Of a stretch of DNA of 64,000 nucleotides, positions 7,786 through 17,211 are shown one piece after another; the stretch's first letter is position 1, and the number at the start of each line of letters is the position of its first letter. This stretch comes from Rubripirellula sp. (GTDB lineage Bacteria > Planctomycetota > Planctomycetia > Pirellulales > Pirellulaceae). Position numbers and translations under genes: made by a program. Below the pieces are notes generated by a model. The model did not search any database. It was not told the origin of the DNA and saw only the letters and a program-made list of their open reading frames with translations. The DNA lies in assembly GCA_028823035.1 (NCBI GenBank), contig JAPKCI010000005.1, forward strand, positions 1-64,000. Direction: 5' to 3'.

Positions 7786-10221
7786 ATGGGACTTACATCC
7801 GCCCTTACTACCGCGCTCACTGGTCTTAACGCTGCGGAAACGCAGATTGATGTGATTGGTAACAATCTTGCCAATTCACAGACGGTTGGGTTCAAATCTT
7901 CAGATGTGATCTTTGGAACCCAGTTTCTTCAGACGCTTTCATTAGGTGCGGGGCCCTCGCAGAATAGCGGTGGTATCAACCCTCGGCAGATTGGCTTGGG
8001 TGTGCAGGTGGCCGAAATCGCGGCCAATCACAATCAAGGCACCATTGAAATCAGCAGCAGTTCTTCTGACTTGGCGATTCAAGGAGACGGATTTTTTATT
8101 GTTGAGGGCGGAGAAGGCGAACGTCTTTATACCCGCAACGGTATTTTCAAGCTCAACAGCGATGCGGAACTCGTCAGTGTCACTGGACAGCGTTTGCTGG
8201 GTTACGGTGTAGACGAGCAGTTTCGATTGCAAAAGACAGAACTGGTTCCACTTTCCGTGCCACTTGGAAGTGAAAGTGTTGCCAAGGCGACCGAGAATGT
8301 GACATTCGAAGGTACGCTGACTCCAGAGGGTGATTTGGCAACTGTCGCACAGGTGATTCAGTCCAGCAAGTTGGGAGACTCGAAAGTTCCCCGCCCGGAT
8401 GGGACCAGTGTTGGGAGTTCGGCTGCTCCCTTGTCGGATGCCGGGGCGGTGATCGTCAACAACGGAGGTGTAGGCACCTTGGCTGCCGGTACTTACCAGT
8501 ATCGTTTTGCATTGGTTGATGCAGCAGGGGCCGAAGCAACGCCGAGTGTTTCGTTGGATTCAACAGTTGGTGCTGGTGGACGCATCCAGCTAAGCAACCT
8601 GCCTCAGGAGGGTACTGGGAATTATCCGACTGTAAATATCTACAGGACAGCACCCTCTGGAAGCGACTTTTTCTTCTTAGGTTCGGCCGCGGCTGGCGGC
8701 GCATTCGATGATGATGGATCGACTGCGTTATCGGGGACCGCTTTGGATGAGACGACCCTGACAGGCAACTATTCCTACATGGTGACGTACTACCGAAGCG
8801 GAGAGGTTGAGAGTCGCCCGAGTGAACTGATCGGCCCGCAGAATGTGGTCAATGGGCGAATCTCTTTGACCAATTTACCGGTTCCACCAGTGCCTGGACC
8901 TGAAAGCGGGTTTCCTTCTTATGACGAGATTCGAATTTATCGAAACCTGTCCGGTGACCAAAACAATTACTACCTCGTTGACACTGTGGCACCTGGGTCA
9001 AACTACACCGATTCAAAGTCGGATGCCGATATCGCAGATCTTGCAGTGGCGGGCAATCAGTTGATTGATCTTGATGGTCCCACGATCACTAGTAACACGC
9101 TTTTAACGGATGTGTTGAAGCGGGATGGTTTGACTTACCAGAGTGCATTCGAAGTGGGCAGCCTCAGTTACAGCGGCCGAAAAGGAGGTCGTGCTCTGGG
9201 TACCAAGGACCTTGAAATTGTAACAACCACAACGGTTCAGGACTTTGTTGATTTTCTTGAGTCATCCTCGGGTATTCAGAGTTTGATCGTCGATTCGCAG
9301 AATCCGATTCTGCCTTCGGAAAACAATATCCCGGGTGAAACCGGGGATTTGATTCCGGGTGGATACATTCAGGATGGAACGATTCGTTTTGTCAGTAATA
9401 CCGGTGAACTGAATGCTCTCGAAATTGACCTGTCGGCATTTCGAGTAGAAACAGCTTTGGGAGAAGTGACGACTCCCAATCTTGCCTTTGGAATCCTGCA
9501 GGAAGCAGAGGGCCAAAGTGCGGTCAGTGATTTCGTCGTTTATGACTCGTTGGGTGTTCCCTTGAATGTACGGGTCACCGCCACTCTGGAAGGGCGTACC
9601 AACGAACAGACCATCTACCGGTGGTACGCAGACAGTCCTGAAAACCAGCCGCTTTCCGGTACGGATATTTCCGTTGGAACAGGCTTGCTGCGTTTTGATG
9701 GAAATGGCAACTTCGTTTCAGCGACGAACGATAATGTCGCGATTGCCCGTGTTGGAGTTCCGAGTGTGAACCCACTGCAGTTCAATTTGGACTTCAGTCA
9801 GGTTTCAGGTTTGGCAACTCAGGAAGCAAGTTTGGCGGCAACCCGTCAGGATGGTAGTCCTCCGGGTGTGCTCACAAGTTTTGTGGTGGGTGAAGACGGG
9901 ACGCTTCGCGGTGTGTTCGGAAACGGGGTGACACGCGATCTTGGCCAGTTGCAACTGGCCAGGTTTGCCAACCCGGTTGGCTTGGAATCCCGTGGTTTGA
10001 ATGTCTTTTCGAAAGGCGTCAACACCGGTTTGCCGGTTCAGGGGGCTCCCGGAGAAAATGGAATTGGGGGAGTGATTGGTGGTGCGTTGGAATTGAGTAA
10101 CACCGACATTGGAAAGGACCTCATTGAACTGGTGATGGCAAGCACCCAGTACCGGGGAAACAGTCGTGTGATTACCACCAGCCAGCAACTTCTGGACGAA
10201 CTGCTGAATTTGCGTCGTTAG
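7786..10221 (+). CDS. flgE: Flagellar hook protein FlgE with a duplicated beta-domain insertion
   Basis: The hook subunit polymerises into the curved joint outside the cell. At 811 aa it is about twice the length of enteric FlgE. The N-terminal rod/hook signature (LNAAETQIDVIGNNLANSQT, VGFKS) is at residues 13-38, and the C-terminal helix (LIELVMASTQYRGNSRVITT, SQQLLDELLNL) ends the protein. Between about residues 230 and 425 lie two similar units of about 95 aa. They share a YQYRF/YSYMV strand, an RIQLSNLP/RISLTNLP strand and a VNIYR/IRIYR strand, and look like FNIII- or Ig-type folds. GGAGG at 7772-7776 fixes the ATG. This closes the flagellar operon. Confidence 0.94.
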   Translation: MGLTSALTTALTGLNAAETQIDVIGNNLANSQTVGFKSSDVIFGTQFLQTLSLGAGPSQNSGGINPRQIGLGVQVAEIAANHNQGTIEISSSSSDLAIQGDGFFIVEGGEGERLYTRNGIFKLNSDAELVSVTGQRLLGYGVDEQFRLQKTELVPLSVPLGSESVAKATENVTFEGTLTPEGDLATVAQVIQSSKLGDSKVPRPDGTSVGSSAAPLSDAGAVIVNNGGVGTLAAGTYQYRFALVDAAGAEATPSVSLDSTVGAGGRIQLSNLPQEGTGNYPTVNIYRTAPSGSDFFFLGSAAAGGAFDDDGSTALSGTALDETTLTGNYSYMVTYYRSGEVESRPSELIGPQNVVNGRISLTNLPVPPVPGPESGFPSYDEIRIYRNLSGDQNNYYLVDTVAPGSNYTDSKSDADIADLAVAGNQLIDLDGPTITSNTLLTDVLKRDGLTYQSAFEVGSLSYSGRKGGRALGTKDLEIVTTTTVQDFVDFLESSSGIQSLIVDSQNPILPSENNIPGETGDLIPGGYIQDGTIRFVSNTGELNALEIDLSAFRVETALGEVTTPNLAFGILQEAEGQSAVSDFVVYDSLGVPLNVRVTATLEGRTNEQTIYRWYADSPENQPLSGTDISVGTGLLRFDGNGNFVSATNDNVAIARVGVPSVNPLQFNLDFSQVSGLATQEASLAATRQDGSPPGVLTSFVVGEDGTLRGVFGNGVTRDLGQLQLARFANPVGLESRGLNVFSKGVNTGLPVQGAPGENGIGGVIGGALELSNTDIGKDLIELVMASTQYRGNSRVITTSQQLLDELLNLRR

Positions 10222-10243
10222 TAAAACCATGATGTGATTATTG

Positions 10244-10261
10244 GCAGGCATTGATGCCTGC
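10244..10261 (+). terminator. Hairpin after flgE, possible end of the flagellar transcript
   Basis: GCAGGCA and TGCCTGC form a perfect 7-bp stem around a TTGA loop, 22 bases after the flgE stop. No T-run follows, so it is not a standard intrinsic terminator. It could instead be a 3'-end stability hairpin or part of a Rho-dependent site. Confidence 0.35.
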
Positions 10262-10400
10262 TTGGCACCCTGTTCAAAGCCGATCAGGCACTGGATCCAT
10301 GTTCGGCGTTGGGATTCCTGGTCAGTTCGGCAAATCTTTGACAGCAGGTACCCTAGTGTAGTGCAGCCCAAGTCAGCACAATTTGCATTCAGTGAGTCAC

Positions 10401-10460
10401 GACCAGCGGTTACTCCTGACCAGCGGTTACTCCTGACCAGCGGTTACTCCTGACCAGCGG
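10401..10460. repeat. 17-bp tandem array, 3.5 copies
   Basis: The unit GACCAGCGGTTACTCCT occurs three times without a mismatch (10401-10417, 10418-10434, 10435-10451), followed by the first nine bases of a fourth copy. The unit is not a multiple of three and the array lies in non-coding DNA upstream of proS. Confidence 0.95.
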
Positions 10461-10545
10461 GCGATTAACAACTGATCAGGCGTGCCCCTTCCCGGCGTGA
10501 TTCATGCTTCCCAAATTTATCCCCTCCGAAAGGTAGAACTTTCCG

Positions 10546-12054
10546 ATGGCAAAAGCTCCCAAGAATGCAATCAGCCCCTCAAGGGCCGAAGACTATCCTG
10601 AATGGTATCAGCAGGTCATTCGAGCCTCAGATTTGGCTGAGAATAGTCCGGTCCGAGGTTGCATGGTGATCAAGCCCTGGGGCTATCGGCTCTGGGAGAA
10701 CATGCAGCGTGCCCTGGATGACATGTTCAAGGCGACGGGGCACCAGAACGCTTACTTCCCGCTCTTGATTCCGATGAGCTTCCTTGAGAAGGAGGCTGAG
10801 CACGTTGAGGGGTTTGCCAAAGAGTGTGCTGTGGTGACGCATCATCGTCTAGAACCCGATCCAGACGGGGGTCTGCGACCGGCTGGCAAGTTGGAAGAAC
10901 CATTGATTGTTCGCCCAACCAGCGAAACCATCATTGGGGCTACTTATGCAAAGTGGGTTCAGAGTTACCGTGACTTACCGATTTTGATCAATCAGTGGGC
11001 CAATGTGGTGAGGTGGGAATTGCGAACGCGTATGTTCCTAAGGACCGCCGAGTTCCTCTGGCAGGAAGGTCACACGGTACATGCCACCAGTGAAGAGGCA
11101 ATCGCCGAGACAGAGCAGATGATTGATGTTTATGCTGACTTTGCTGAGAACTGGATGGCAATGCCAGTGATCATTGGAAGCAAGACGGCAGATGAGAGAT
11201 TTCCCGGTGCGGTCGAAACGTTGTCCATTGAGGCAATGATGCAGGACCAGAAGGCTTTACAGGCTGGCACGAGTCACTTCTTGGGGCAGAATTTTTCGCG
11301 AGCACAGGAGATCGCATTTCAGGCAGAAAATGGTGAACGGGAATATGCTTGGACGACAAGTTGGGGTGTGTCGACACGACTGATCGGCGCTCTCATCATG
11401 AGCCATAGCGACGATGATGGTCTGGTTATTCCTCCTCGGTTGGCGCCAGCTCAGGTGGTGATTCTGCCAATTTATCGTGAGCCATCGCAACGAGCTGATG
11501 TCTTACAGTATGTCGAGAAAGTCAGGGCCGAGCTGACCGCGCAGCAGTATGCCGGTAGTCCTATTCGTGTTGAAATTGACGACCGTGACATTCGCGGTGG
11601 AGAAAAGAAATGGCATCACGTCAAACGAGGCGTTCCCATCCGTTTGGAAATCGGCCCAAAGGATATTGAAAAAGACGCTGTGTTTCTCGGACGGAGGGAT
11701 CAGCCAAAAAGTGTTCCCATGAATCGGAGTGAGTTGGTTGCCAATATCGGTGAATTGCTCGCGGAAATGCAGCAGTCTCTGTTCGATGCGGCTTCGAAAT
11801 TGCGAGACGACAATTCATGTGTGATTACGAACGAATCTGAATTTCGTGATTTCTTTACACCGGCCAATGAGCAGGACATCCACGGCGGATTCGCTCACTG
11901 CCACTTTGCGTCGGAAGAAGAATTGCAACCGTTGCTGAAAGAACTCAAGGTCACGATACGTTGCATTCCCCGTGATGGGAATGACGAACCGGGGACTTGC
12001 TTCTTTACAGGTAAACCGGCTGAGAAAAAAGCGATATTTGCCAAGACATACTAG
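10546..12054 (+). CDS. proS: Prolyl-tRNA synthetase, archaeal/eukaryal type
   Basis: This class II aminoacyl-tRNA synthetase charges tRNA-Pro. The protein is 502 aa and lacks the long editing insertion of standard bacterial ProRS. It ends in the C-terminal Tyr (KKAIFAKTY) seen in the archaeal/eukaryal-type enzyme. The motif 2 region (WELRTRMFLRTAEFLWQEGH), TSETIIG and the motif 3 region (SHSDDDGLVIPPRLAPAQVV) are intact. The C-terminal zinc-binding-like domain (CHFASEEELQ ... PGTCFFTGKPA) is present in reduced form. It stands alone between a repeat-bearing intergenic region and the convergent ruvA gene. Confidence 0.96.
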   Translation: MAKAPKNAISPSRAEDYPEWYQQVIRASDLAENSPVRGCMVIKPWGYRLWENMQRALDDMFKATGHQNAYFPLLIPMSFLEKEAEHVEGFAKECAVVTHHRLEPDPDGGLRPAGKLEEPLIVRPTSETIIGATYAKWVQSYRDLPILINQWANVVRWELRTRMFLRTAEFLWQEGHTVHATSEEAIAETEQMIDVYADFAENWMAMPVIIGSKTADERFPGAVETLSIEAMMQDQKALQAGTSHFLGQNFSRAQEIAFQAENGEREYAWTTSWGVSTRLIGALIMSHSDDDGLVIPPRLAPAQVVILPIYREPSQRADVLQYVEKVRAELTAQQYAGSPIRVEIDDRDIRGGEKKWHHVKRGVPIRLEIGPKDIEKDAVFLGRRDQPKSVPMNRSELVANIGELLAEMQQSLFDAASKLRDDNSCVITNESEFRDFFTPANEQDIHGGFAHCHFASEEELQPLLKELKVTIRCIPRDGNDEPGTCFFTGKPAEKKAIFAKTY

Positions 12055-12111
12055 CGATCAAGCAGTATGAATATCTCTCGCTGGGCAAACGCTGAACCAT
12101 AGCGAGGTTGA

Positions 12112-12738
12112 TCAATTTGAACGTTGATAAATGGCCGTCAGCAGCGATTCGGTGTCTTTGAATTTCTTGCCGCTTGCCATGGTTTCATCGATCAGTTTAC
12201 GGGCGTCCGCTTCGTTGTGCCCCAGCGTGGTCAGTGCATCGAAGGTCTCGCTGATGACCGATGATGCAGCGGTGTTCTCATCGGTGCCGACTGTCTGTCG
12301 TTCGACCATCAGTGCGAATCGCGGCATTTTGCGTCGTAATTTGGCGATCACACGTTCACTTGTGGCCGGTCCGATTCCGGGCAAGGCAGAAAGTCCTTTC
12401 GCATCCTGTTCTTCGATCAGAACGGCAAGTTCCTTCACCGGACGGACCATGGCCCGGAGGGCTTTCTTGACGCCCACACCATCAACACTGCAGAACAGGT
12501 CAAAGAACTGACGTTCGGGTTCTGTCATGAACCCGATCAGACGTGGTGTCAGGCGACCACCCTGAGCATTTCCCTCGATGTAATCCAGGGTGTGAAGGCG
12601 CGTGTTCTGGCCGATGCTGTTTTGGAGCATGCGACGCGTATAGTCGGCTACCAGAACCTCGTATTCGAAGGGAGTCGCTTCAATGGTGACGGCAGTTTCG
12701 TTGACGCGAACCAGTTTTCCGGCGATGGTGACGATCAA
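12112..12738 (-). CDS. ruvA: Holliday junction branch-migration protein RuvA
   Basis: RuvA tetramers bind four-way junctions and load RuvB. The 208-aa protein has the OB-fold N-terminus ([20 protein letters not shown]). The tandem helix-hairpin-helix region follows ([16 protein letters not shown]). The C-terminal UBA-like domain III that contacts RuvB is present ([18 protein letters not shown]). The start is TTG at 12738, with GGAG about ten bases upstream. ruvC lies 108 bases upstream in the same direction; ruvB is not in the window. The gene is convergent with proS. Confidence 0.95.
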   Translation of the reverse strand: MIVTIAGKLVRVNETAVTIEATPFEYEVLVADYTRRMLQNSIGQNTRLHTLDYIEGNAQGGRLTPRLIGFMTEPERQFFDLFCSVDGVGVKKALRAMVRPVKELAVLIEEQDAKGLSALPGIGPATSERVIAKLRRKMPRFALMVERQTVGTDENTAASSVISETFDALTTLGHNEADARKLIDETMASGKKFKDTESLLTAIYQRSN

Positions 12739-12846
12739 GAGAAAGTACTCCAGGACTTTGGAAACCTGAATTTAATGCTGGTTTGCCCAGATAGATGCAG
12801 GTAACCGAAACGATGTATTGCGGGGTGACGAGCAGGTCTCATCACA

Positions 12847-13422
12847 TTAGGACAAATTGGTGAGCTTTGACATGGATGTAGCGCTACCGAGGTGGTGACC
12901 GCAAAGAGCGATTGCCAAGGCATCGGCCACGTCGGCCGGTTCTGGGATCGTTGGCAGACCTAGCTGAATTTTGACAGCCAGTTGGATCTGGTGCTTGGGT
13001 GCATGCCCATTGCCAGTCATGACTTTTTTTACACGGGTAGGTTCAAAGTGAACGACTTCGATGTTGGATTGAGCAGCTGCAAGACAGATGACGCCTCTGG
13101 CATGTCCCATCAGAATCGCTGTGCGTGGACGTTCGTAGTGCGAAAACAGTTGCTCGACTGCAAGCAGCTCTGGGTGGTGGGTTTCGATGACTTCACGCAC
13201 CCCGGTATAGATCTCCTTCAGACGGGATTCGATGCTGCCTTTGGCTTTGCTGCGGACGATTCCTGCTTCGATCAAACGAATCCCGCCGTTCAGTGGTAAA
13301 GGGCCACCTTGATGTCCGGCTTGCCCCACTTCAATCACACCGTAGCCTGTGGTATTCAAGCCTGGGTCCACCCCGAGAATTCGCCGGGTTGGGGTACTTG
13401 GTGTCACGAGCTGCGTTCCCAA
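12847..13422 (-). CDS. ruvC: Crossover junction endodeoxyribonuclease RuvC
   Basis: RuvC resolves Holliday junctions as a dimer. The 191-aa protein shows the catalytic carboxylates in order: Asp in [15 protein letters not shown], Glu in LLAVEQLF, and the Asp pair near [12 protein letters not shown]. The [15 protein letters not shown] segment matches the DNA-contacting region. The TTG start at 13422 is supported by GAAGGA about five bases upstream. This makes the 5' end overlap the cysS 3' end by 19 bases; a GTG five codons later is the alternative. Arrangement with ruvA and upstream cysS suggests one transcript. Confidence 0.95.
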   Translation of the reverse strand: MGTQLVTPSTPTRRILGVDPGLNTTGYGVIEVGQAGHQGGPLPLNGGIRLIEAGIVRSKAKGSIESRLKEIYTGVREVIETHHPELLAVEQLFSHYERPRTAILMGHARGVICLAAAQSNIEVVHFEPTRVKKVMTGNGHAPKHQIQLAVKIQLGLPTIPEPADVADALAIALCGHHLGSATSMSKLTNLS

Positions 13423-15029
13423 CTGGTTCCTTCTTTTTTATCCAGTAAGGCGACCCCCAGATCGGACAAACGGTCGCGAATCGCATCACCCGTTGCATAG
13501 TCTTTTCGTTCCCGAGCCTCTTTACGCAGTCCGATTAGCAGATTGACAACATTGTCAAGCAACTCGGCGTCCGCCTCATCTGCTCCCCCGCCAGCAAGTG
13601 TTGGCTTGAGGAATAGTCCCAATACGCTGGTCAGTTCACGGATGACGGCGGTGGCTCTGATCAGGGAGCCGACAGCAGGCGAATCGAGATCTGCAGCTGG
13701 CCCAATTGAATGCTGGTCAATGTGCCGGTTCAGTATTCGAAGAGAATCGAATAGCACGCTGATTGCTGCGCCTGTGTTGAAGTCATCATCCATGGACGCG
13801 AGAAACTTCTCTCTCGCCGAATGCATCTCAACCAGCAACGAATCATCACCGGGTTCGAATCCACCCTGAGTACGGAATGTTGCCGACGGCAGTTCATAGA
13901 AATACTTCTCTGGGTACTGGCTGCTTTCCTGCTTCGAAGTGATTTCGTTGAACCGGTCAAAGAAACGATAAAAGGCTTCCAGCGATGTGCCAGCCTCCTG
14001 AAGACCGTCCTCGTTGTAAACAATCGTTGATCGATAGTGGGTTCTCAACAGGAAGAATCGAATCCGTTCGCCCGTGTGCTTGCGGATGACATTGGATAGT
14101 CCTCCGTCACCTTTGCTCCGGCTGATTTTGCCAGCCGATGCCTCTTCGGCTGATTCCTCGCGATCGCTCTTGCCACCAACTTTACCCTTCTCGCCAGCCC
14201 GCATCAGGCCGTTGTGCATCCAGTACTTCACCATCGGTGCGTCGTGGCAGCAACCACTTTGAGCACGCTCGTTCTCATGATGGGGGAACATCAGGTCGAG
14301 TCCGCCGCCGTGAATGTCGAAAGTATTTCCCAGGATTTCATGACTCATCGCAGAACACTCAATGTGCCATCCGGGACGTCCAGGTCCCCAGGGACTATCC
14401 CATGCGATCGCATCTCCCTTTCCGCTCTTCCAAAGAGCAAAGTCACCAGGTGAACGCTTTTTGGCCGCAGCCTCACCACCTTCACCTTGTTGTGCATCCG
14501 TGCTGCGATTGGACAATTGGCCATAATTGGTGTCCTTGGCCACATCAAAGAAGACGTCACCGTCGACTGCATATGCGTAATCCTTTTCCTCCAATGATTG
14601 AATGAAGGAAATGATTTGTGGCATGTGATCCGTGGCACGCGGCAGATGATCGATTTGGTTGACGCCGAGTTCTCGCAGGTTGGACAGGTAGTCTGCTGTC
14701 ATCTCGCAAGCGATCTGACTCATCGGAATGCTTCGTTCTCGGCTCTTGGCAATCAACTTGTCATCCACGTCGGTGATGTTCACCACCCAAGTCACGTCAT
14801 ATCCGCTGTAACGCAAATAGCGTTTGATTGTGTCGAAAATGACAGGGCCAACCATGTGTCCGATGTGCGACTCCGCATAGACCGTTGGTCCGCACAGGTA
14901 GATTCCAACTTTGGGTGGATGAAGCGGTTGGAACGGCTCCTTGGTCTTGCTGAGCGTGTTGTAAACACGGATTTCAGGTTTGTCGGTTGACGCGTCAGAA
15001 TCGTTGTGGCTTGCAGTCGCGGTGCTCAT
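13404..15029 (-). CDS. cysS: Cysteinyl-tRNA synthetase with altered KMSKS region
   Basis: This class I synthetase charges tRNA-Cys. The protein is 541 aa. The HIGH motif is SHIGH in [15 protein letters not shown]. The zinc ligands look intact: Cys in YLCGPT, Cys in WHIECSAMS, and the PHHENE His/Glu. The second signature reads KISRSKG instead of KMSKSLG, near residue 302. It is preceded by an extra charged stretch of about 20 residues ([20 protein letters not shown]) not found in enteric CysS. The start is the ATG before [10 protein letters not shown]. ispF lies upstream across a 340-base gap, and ruvC overlaps downstream. Confidence 0.95.
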   Translation of the reverse strand: MSTATASHNDSDASTDKPEIRVYNTLSKTKEPFQPLHPPKVGIYLCGPTVYAESHIGHMVGPVIFDTIKRYLRYSGYDVTWVVNITDVDDKLIAKSRERSIPMSQIACEMTADYLSNLRELGVNQIDHLPRATDHMPQIISFIQSLEEKDYAYAVDGDVFFDVAKDTNYGQLSNRSTDAQQGEGGEAAAKKRSPGDFALWKSGKGDAIAWDSPWGPGRPGWHIECSAMSHEILGNTFDIHGGGLDLMFPHHENERAQSGCCHDAPMVKYWMHNGLMRAGEKGKVGGKSDREESAEEASAGKISRSKGDGGLSNVIRKHTGERIRFFLLRTHYRSTIVYNEDGLQEAGTSLEAFYRFFDRFNEITSKQESSQYPEKYFYELPSATFRTQGGFEPGDDSLLVEMHSAREKFLASMDDDFNTGAAISVLFDSLRILNRHIDQHSIGPAADLDSPAVGSLIRATAVIRELTSVLGLFLKPTLAGGGADEADAELLDNVVNLLIGLRKEARERKDYATGDAIRDRLSDLGVALLDKKEGTSWERSS

Positions 15030-15369
15030 CTTTACCGTCTGAGAGAAATGGATCGCGGTGGAAAATTGTATGCAGGAACAGAAGCATGGTTTTGAGGAAT
15101 CAATCGACCACTGGCTAGTGGGGCGAATGGCTGCCGTTTTCGATGCTGAGGTGTCCTGCCCGTTAAACTGCGGGATTATAGAGGCAGATCGATTTTAAGC
15201 AGAGGGCGATTTTTGGCCGCCTGGAGCGAGGGGGATGATGCTTGGAGTGCACCCACGCTCCCAGAATTGACCCACCCCGTCCACGGGTCTCCATTGGCGA
15301 AAGCAAACCCGCTGGAAGGACGCCAAGCCCGGTTTCAGTAATGCTCAGCCCCGTTTCAGGCACCGTAAT
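15030..15369. other. Intergenic region between ispF and cysS
   Basis: 340 bases with no credible gene. On the minus strand a TATAAT hexamer lies at 15175-15180, about 145 bases upstream of cysS, without a good -35 partner at 17 bases. Near 15326-15362 there is an imperfect direct duplication (AGCCCGGTTTCAG and AGCCCCGTTTCAG). Confidence 0.5.
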
Positions 15370-15864
15370 TCAGATTTTGTAGACCAAAATTACAACGCGG
15401 GCGGCGATTGCCTCGCCGTGGCCAATTGGGCCGATGCTTTCTCCCGTCTTTGCTTTGATACCAATTCGATCTACGGGAATGTCGATAATCGCCGAAATCG
15501 CCCTTTTCATTGCGTCGATGTGTTTGGCTATTTTGGGTCGTTCTGCCAGAATCACACAGTCCAAATTCACGATCTCCATACCGTGGTGTCGCAGTCGCCT
15601 GACTGCCTCACGCAAGAAATCGGCACTGTCCCGATCGCAGTTTTCCTCGGCGTCGTCGGGGAAAAGTCGCCCAATGTCTTCTTCGGCGATTGAGCCCAGA
15701 ATGGCATCGGTAATCGCATGCAGCAGAACATCGGCGTCACTGTGACCGATACTGTGTACCTCGGCAGCGATATCGATACCACCAATTCGCAAGGGGCCGC
15801 CATTGCCGAGCCGGTGGGTGTCGTAGCCAAGCCCCACTCGGATCGGTGGAATCGATGATGTCAT
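15370..15864 (-). CDS. ispF: 2-C-methyl-D-erythritol 2,4-cyclodiphosphate synthase IspF
   Basis: IspF forms the cyclic diphosphate of the non-mevalonate isoprenoid pathway. The 164-aa length is typical. The zinc site is visible as Asp and His in GLGYDTHRL and His in GHSDADVLLHA. LGSIAEEDIGRLFPD, a form of the family motif GDIGxxFPD, and the C-terminal KAKTGESIGPIGHGEAIAA, which builds the CDP pocket, follow. No ispD or other isoprenoid gene adjoins it. It is the first gene of the minus-strand set leading into cysS. Confidence 0.96.
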   Translation of the reverse strand: MTSSIPPIRVGLGYDTHRLGNGGPLRIGGIDIAAEVHSIGHSDADVLLHAITDAILGSIAEEDIGRLFPDDAEENCDRDSADFLREAVRRLRHHGMEIVNLDCVILAERPKIAKHIDAMKRAISAIIDIPVDRIGIKAKTGESIGPIGHGEAIAARVVILVYKI

Positions 15865-16037
15865 GGCAATTTTTTCATCTGTAGACCTTTGAGTTGGATC
15901 AAGCCCGGTTCCTGCGGTGTTAGCCGCTTCTCAATGGTCCGCTGCGTGGATGGGGTAGGTAAATTCCAAGGTTGGCCTGCAAGTCGATATTACTGGCCAC
16001 GAAGTGTGCGACGGCTTTGAACATTGGGCTGGGTACT

Positions 16038-16043
16038 TACAAT
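16038..16043 (+). promoter_or_regulatory. Possible -10 element upstream of the ABC ATPase gene
   Basis: TACAAT lies 35 bases upstream of the ATG at 16079, with TTGAAC at 16017-16022 (15-base spacer) as a possible -35. Similar GG-TACAAT or TATGAT hexamers precede several other genes in the window. Confidence 0.35.
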
Positions 16044-16078
16044 AACGGACTTTCCTTCCTCTGCGAGCCACACAGCCC

Positions 16079-17077
16079 ATGCCAATTATCGAAGTTCGGC
16101 AGTTGGCCAAGTCCTATCGCGTTTACAACAAGCGTGAGGGGTTGGGTGATAGTATTCGGGGGCTTTTTAATCGCCAGTACAAGGAAGTGAAGGCTGTTCG
16201 GGGAATTGATCTGGATGTCGAACAGGGCGAATTCGTCGCCTTTCTCGGTCCCAACGGAGCCGGAAAAACCACCACTTTGAAGTTGCTTAGTGGCGTCATC
16301 AATCCTACCAGCGGAGCAGCAACCGTGATGGGATTCACTCCGTGGCAAAGAAAGAATGCCTATCGTCGTCGCTTTGCGTTGGTGATGGGGCAGAAGAACC
16401 AGCTGTGGTGGGACTTACCCGCTCAGGAATCCTATCGACTTCATCAACAAATCTATGGGGTGCCAGTCGACGAATTTGATCGCACTCTCGCTGAACTCAC
16501 AGACTTGCTGGATGTAGGCGGTCTGTTGAGTCGGCCTGTCCGGGAGCTTTCCCTTGGTGAACGGATGAAGATGGAACTCATTGCCGCGTTGCTCCATCGC
16601 CCAGAAGTGCTCTTTTTGGATGAGCCAACGATTGGTCTGGATGTCATTGCCCAACACAACATTCAACAATTCCTGAAGTACTATCAGGAAAAACGTAAGA
16701 TCACGATCCTGTTGACCAGTCATTACATGAAGGACATCGCGGCACTATGCCAACGTGTTGTCATCATCGCGGGCGGGCGAATTGAGTACGACGGTTCGCT
16801 ATCGGGAGTGATCGACAAGTTCTCAGGACACAAGGTGATGACATTGCAATTTGCTGCGGGCCATCAGCCGACGTTATCTCATTTGGGCGATGTTCTCGAA
16901 GAAACATGGCCCAAAGTCCGCTTACGAGTGGATCGCAGTGATGTGCCCAGAGTGCTTGCTGAGGTGCTGCGTGACAATCCAATCGAGGATGTTGCTGTGG
17001 AGGATGTGCCACTCGAAGAGGTGATTGCTGAGCTGTTTCGTAAGACGAGTCAAAAATCAGCAGTTGAAAGTGGCTGA
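16079..17077 (+). CDS. ABC-2 type transporter ATP-binding protein, no adjacent permease
   Basis: The 332-aa product is a complete nucleotide-binding domain. Walker A (GPNGAGKTT) is near residues 58-66, the Q-loop is VMGQKNQLWWDLP, the signature is LSLGERMK near 157, Walker B is VLFLDEP near 179-184, and the switch His is in LLTSHYMKDI. The QKNQLWWDLP motif and the C-terminal extension are typical of the COG4586 group, which powers two-component ABC-2 exporters. Those genes are usually followed by two membrane permeases. Here the next gene is an unrelated DUF1559 remnant, so partners must be elsewhere or lost. Substrate unknown. Confidence 0.85.
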   Translation: MPIIEVRQLAKSYRVYNKREGLGDSIRGLFNRQYKEVKAVRGIDLDVEQGEFVAFLGPNGAGKTTTLKLLSGVINPTSGAATVMGFTPWQRKNAYRRRFALVMGQKNQLWWDLPAQESYRLHQQIYGVPVDEFDRTLAELTDLLDVGGLLSRPVRELSLGERMKMELIAALLHRPEVLFLDEPTIGLDVIAQHNIQQFLKYYQEKRKITILLTSHYMKDIAALCQRVVIIAGGRIEYDGSLSGVIDKFSGHKVMTLQFAAGHQPTLSHLGDVLEETWPKVRLRVDRSDVPRVLAEVLRDNPIEDVAVEDVPLEEVIAELFRKTSQKSAVESG

Positions 17078-17211
17078 TACCTCTTGGCATACTTGAATTA
17101 CGTCGCCTGCTACGGGGGGATTCAAGGTTTTTGTCATTTGGCCATGTTCAGCATTAGGGACGGTTAAACTACGGTGTTCCGTTTCTAATCTCTGCTGCGA
17201 TGGGTGTTACC

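Larger units (their letters stand above)
10222..10545. other. Intergenic region between flgE and proS
   Basis: About 320 bases with no credible gene on either strand. It contains a perfect short hairpin just after flgE and a 17-bp tandem array, both listed separately. The 85 bases after the array, just before proS, show no clear promoter hexamers. Confidence 0.6.

Noticed and set aside
12112-13422. ruvB as a third gene of the ruv operon
   Set aside because: ruvA is followed by the convergent proS gene and no RuvB-like ORF exists in the window.
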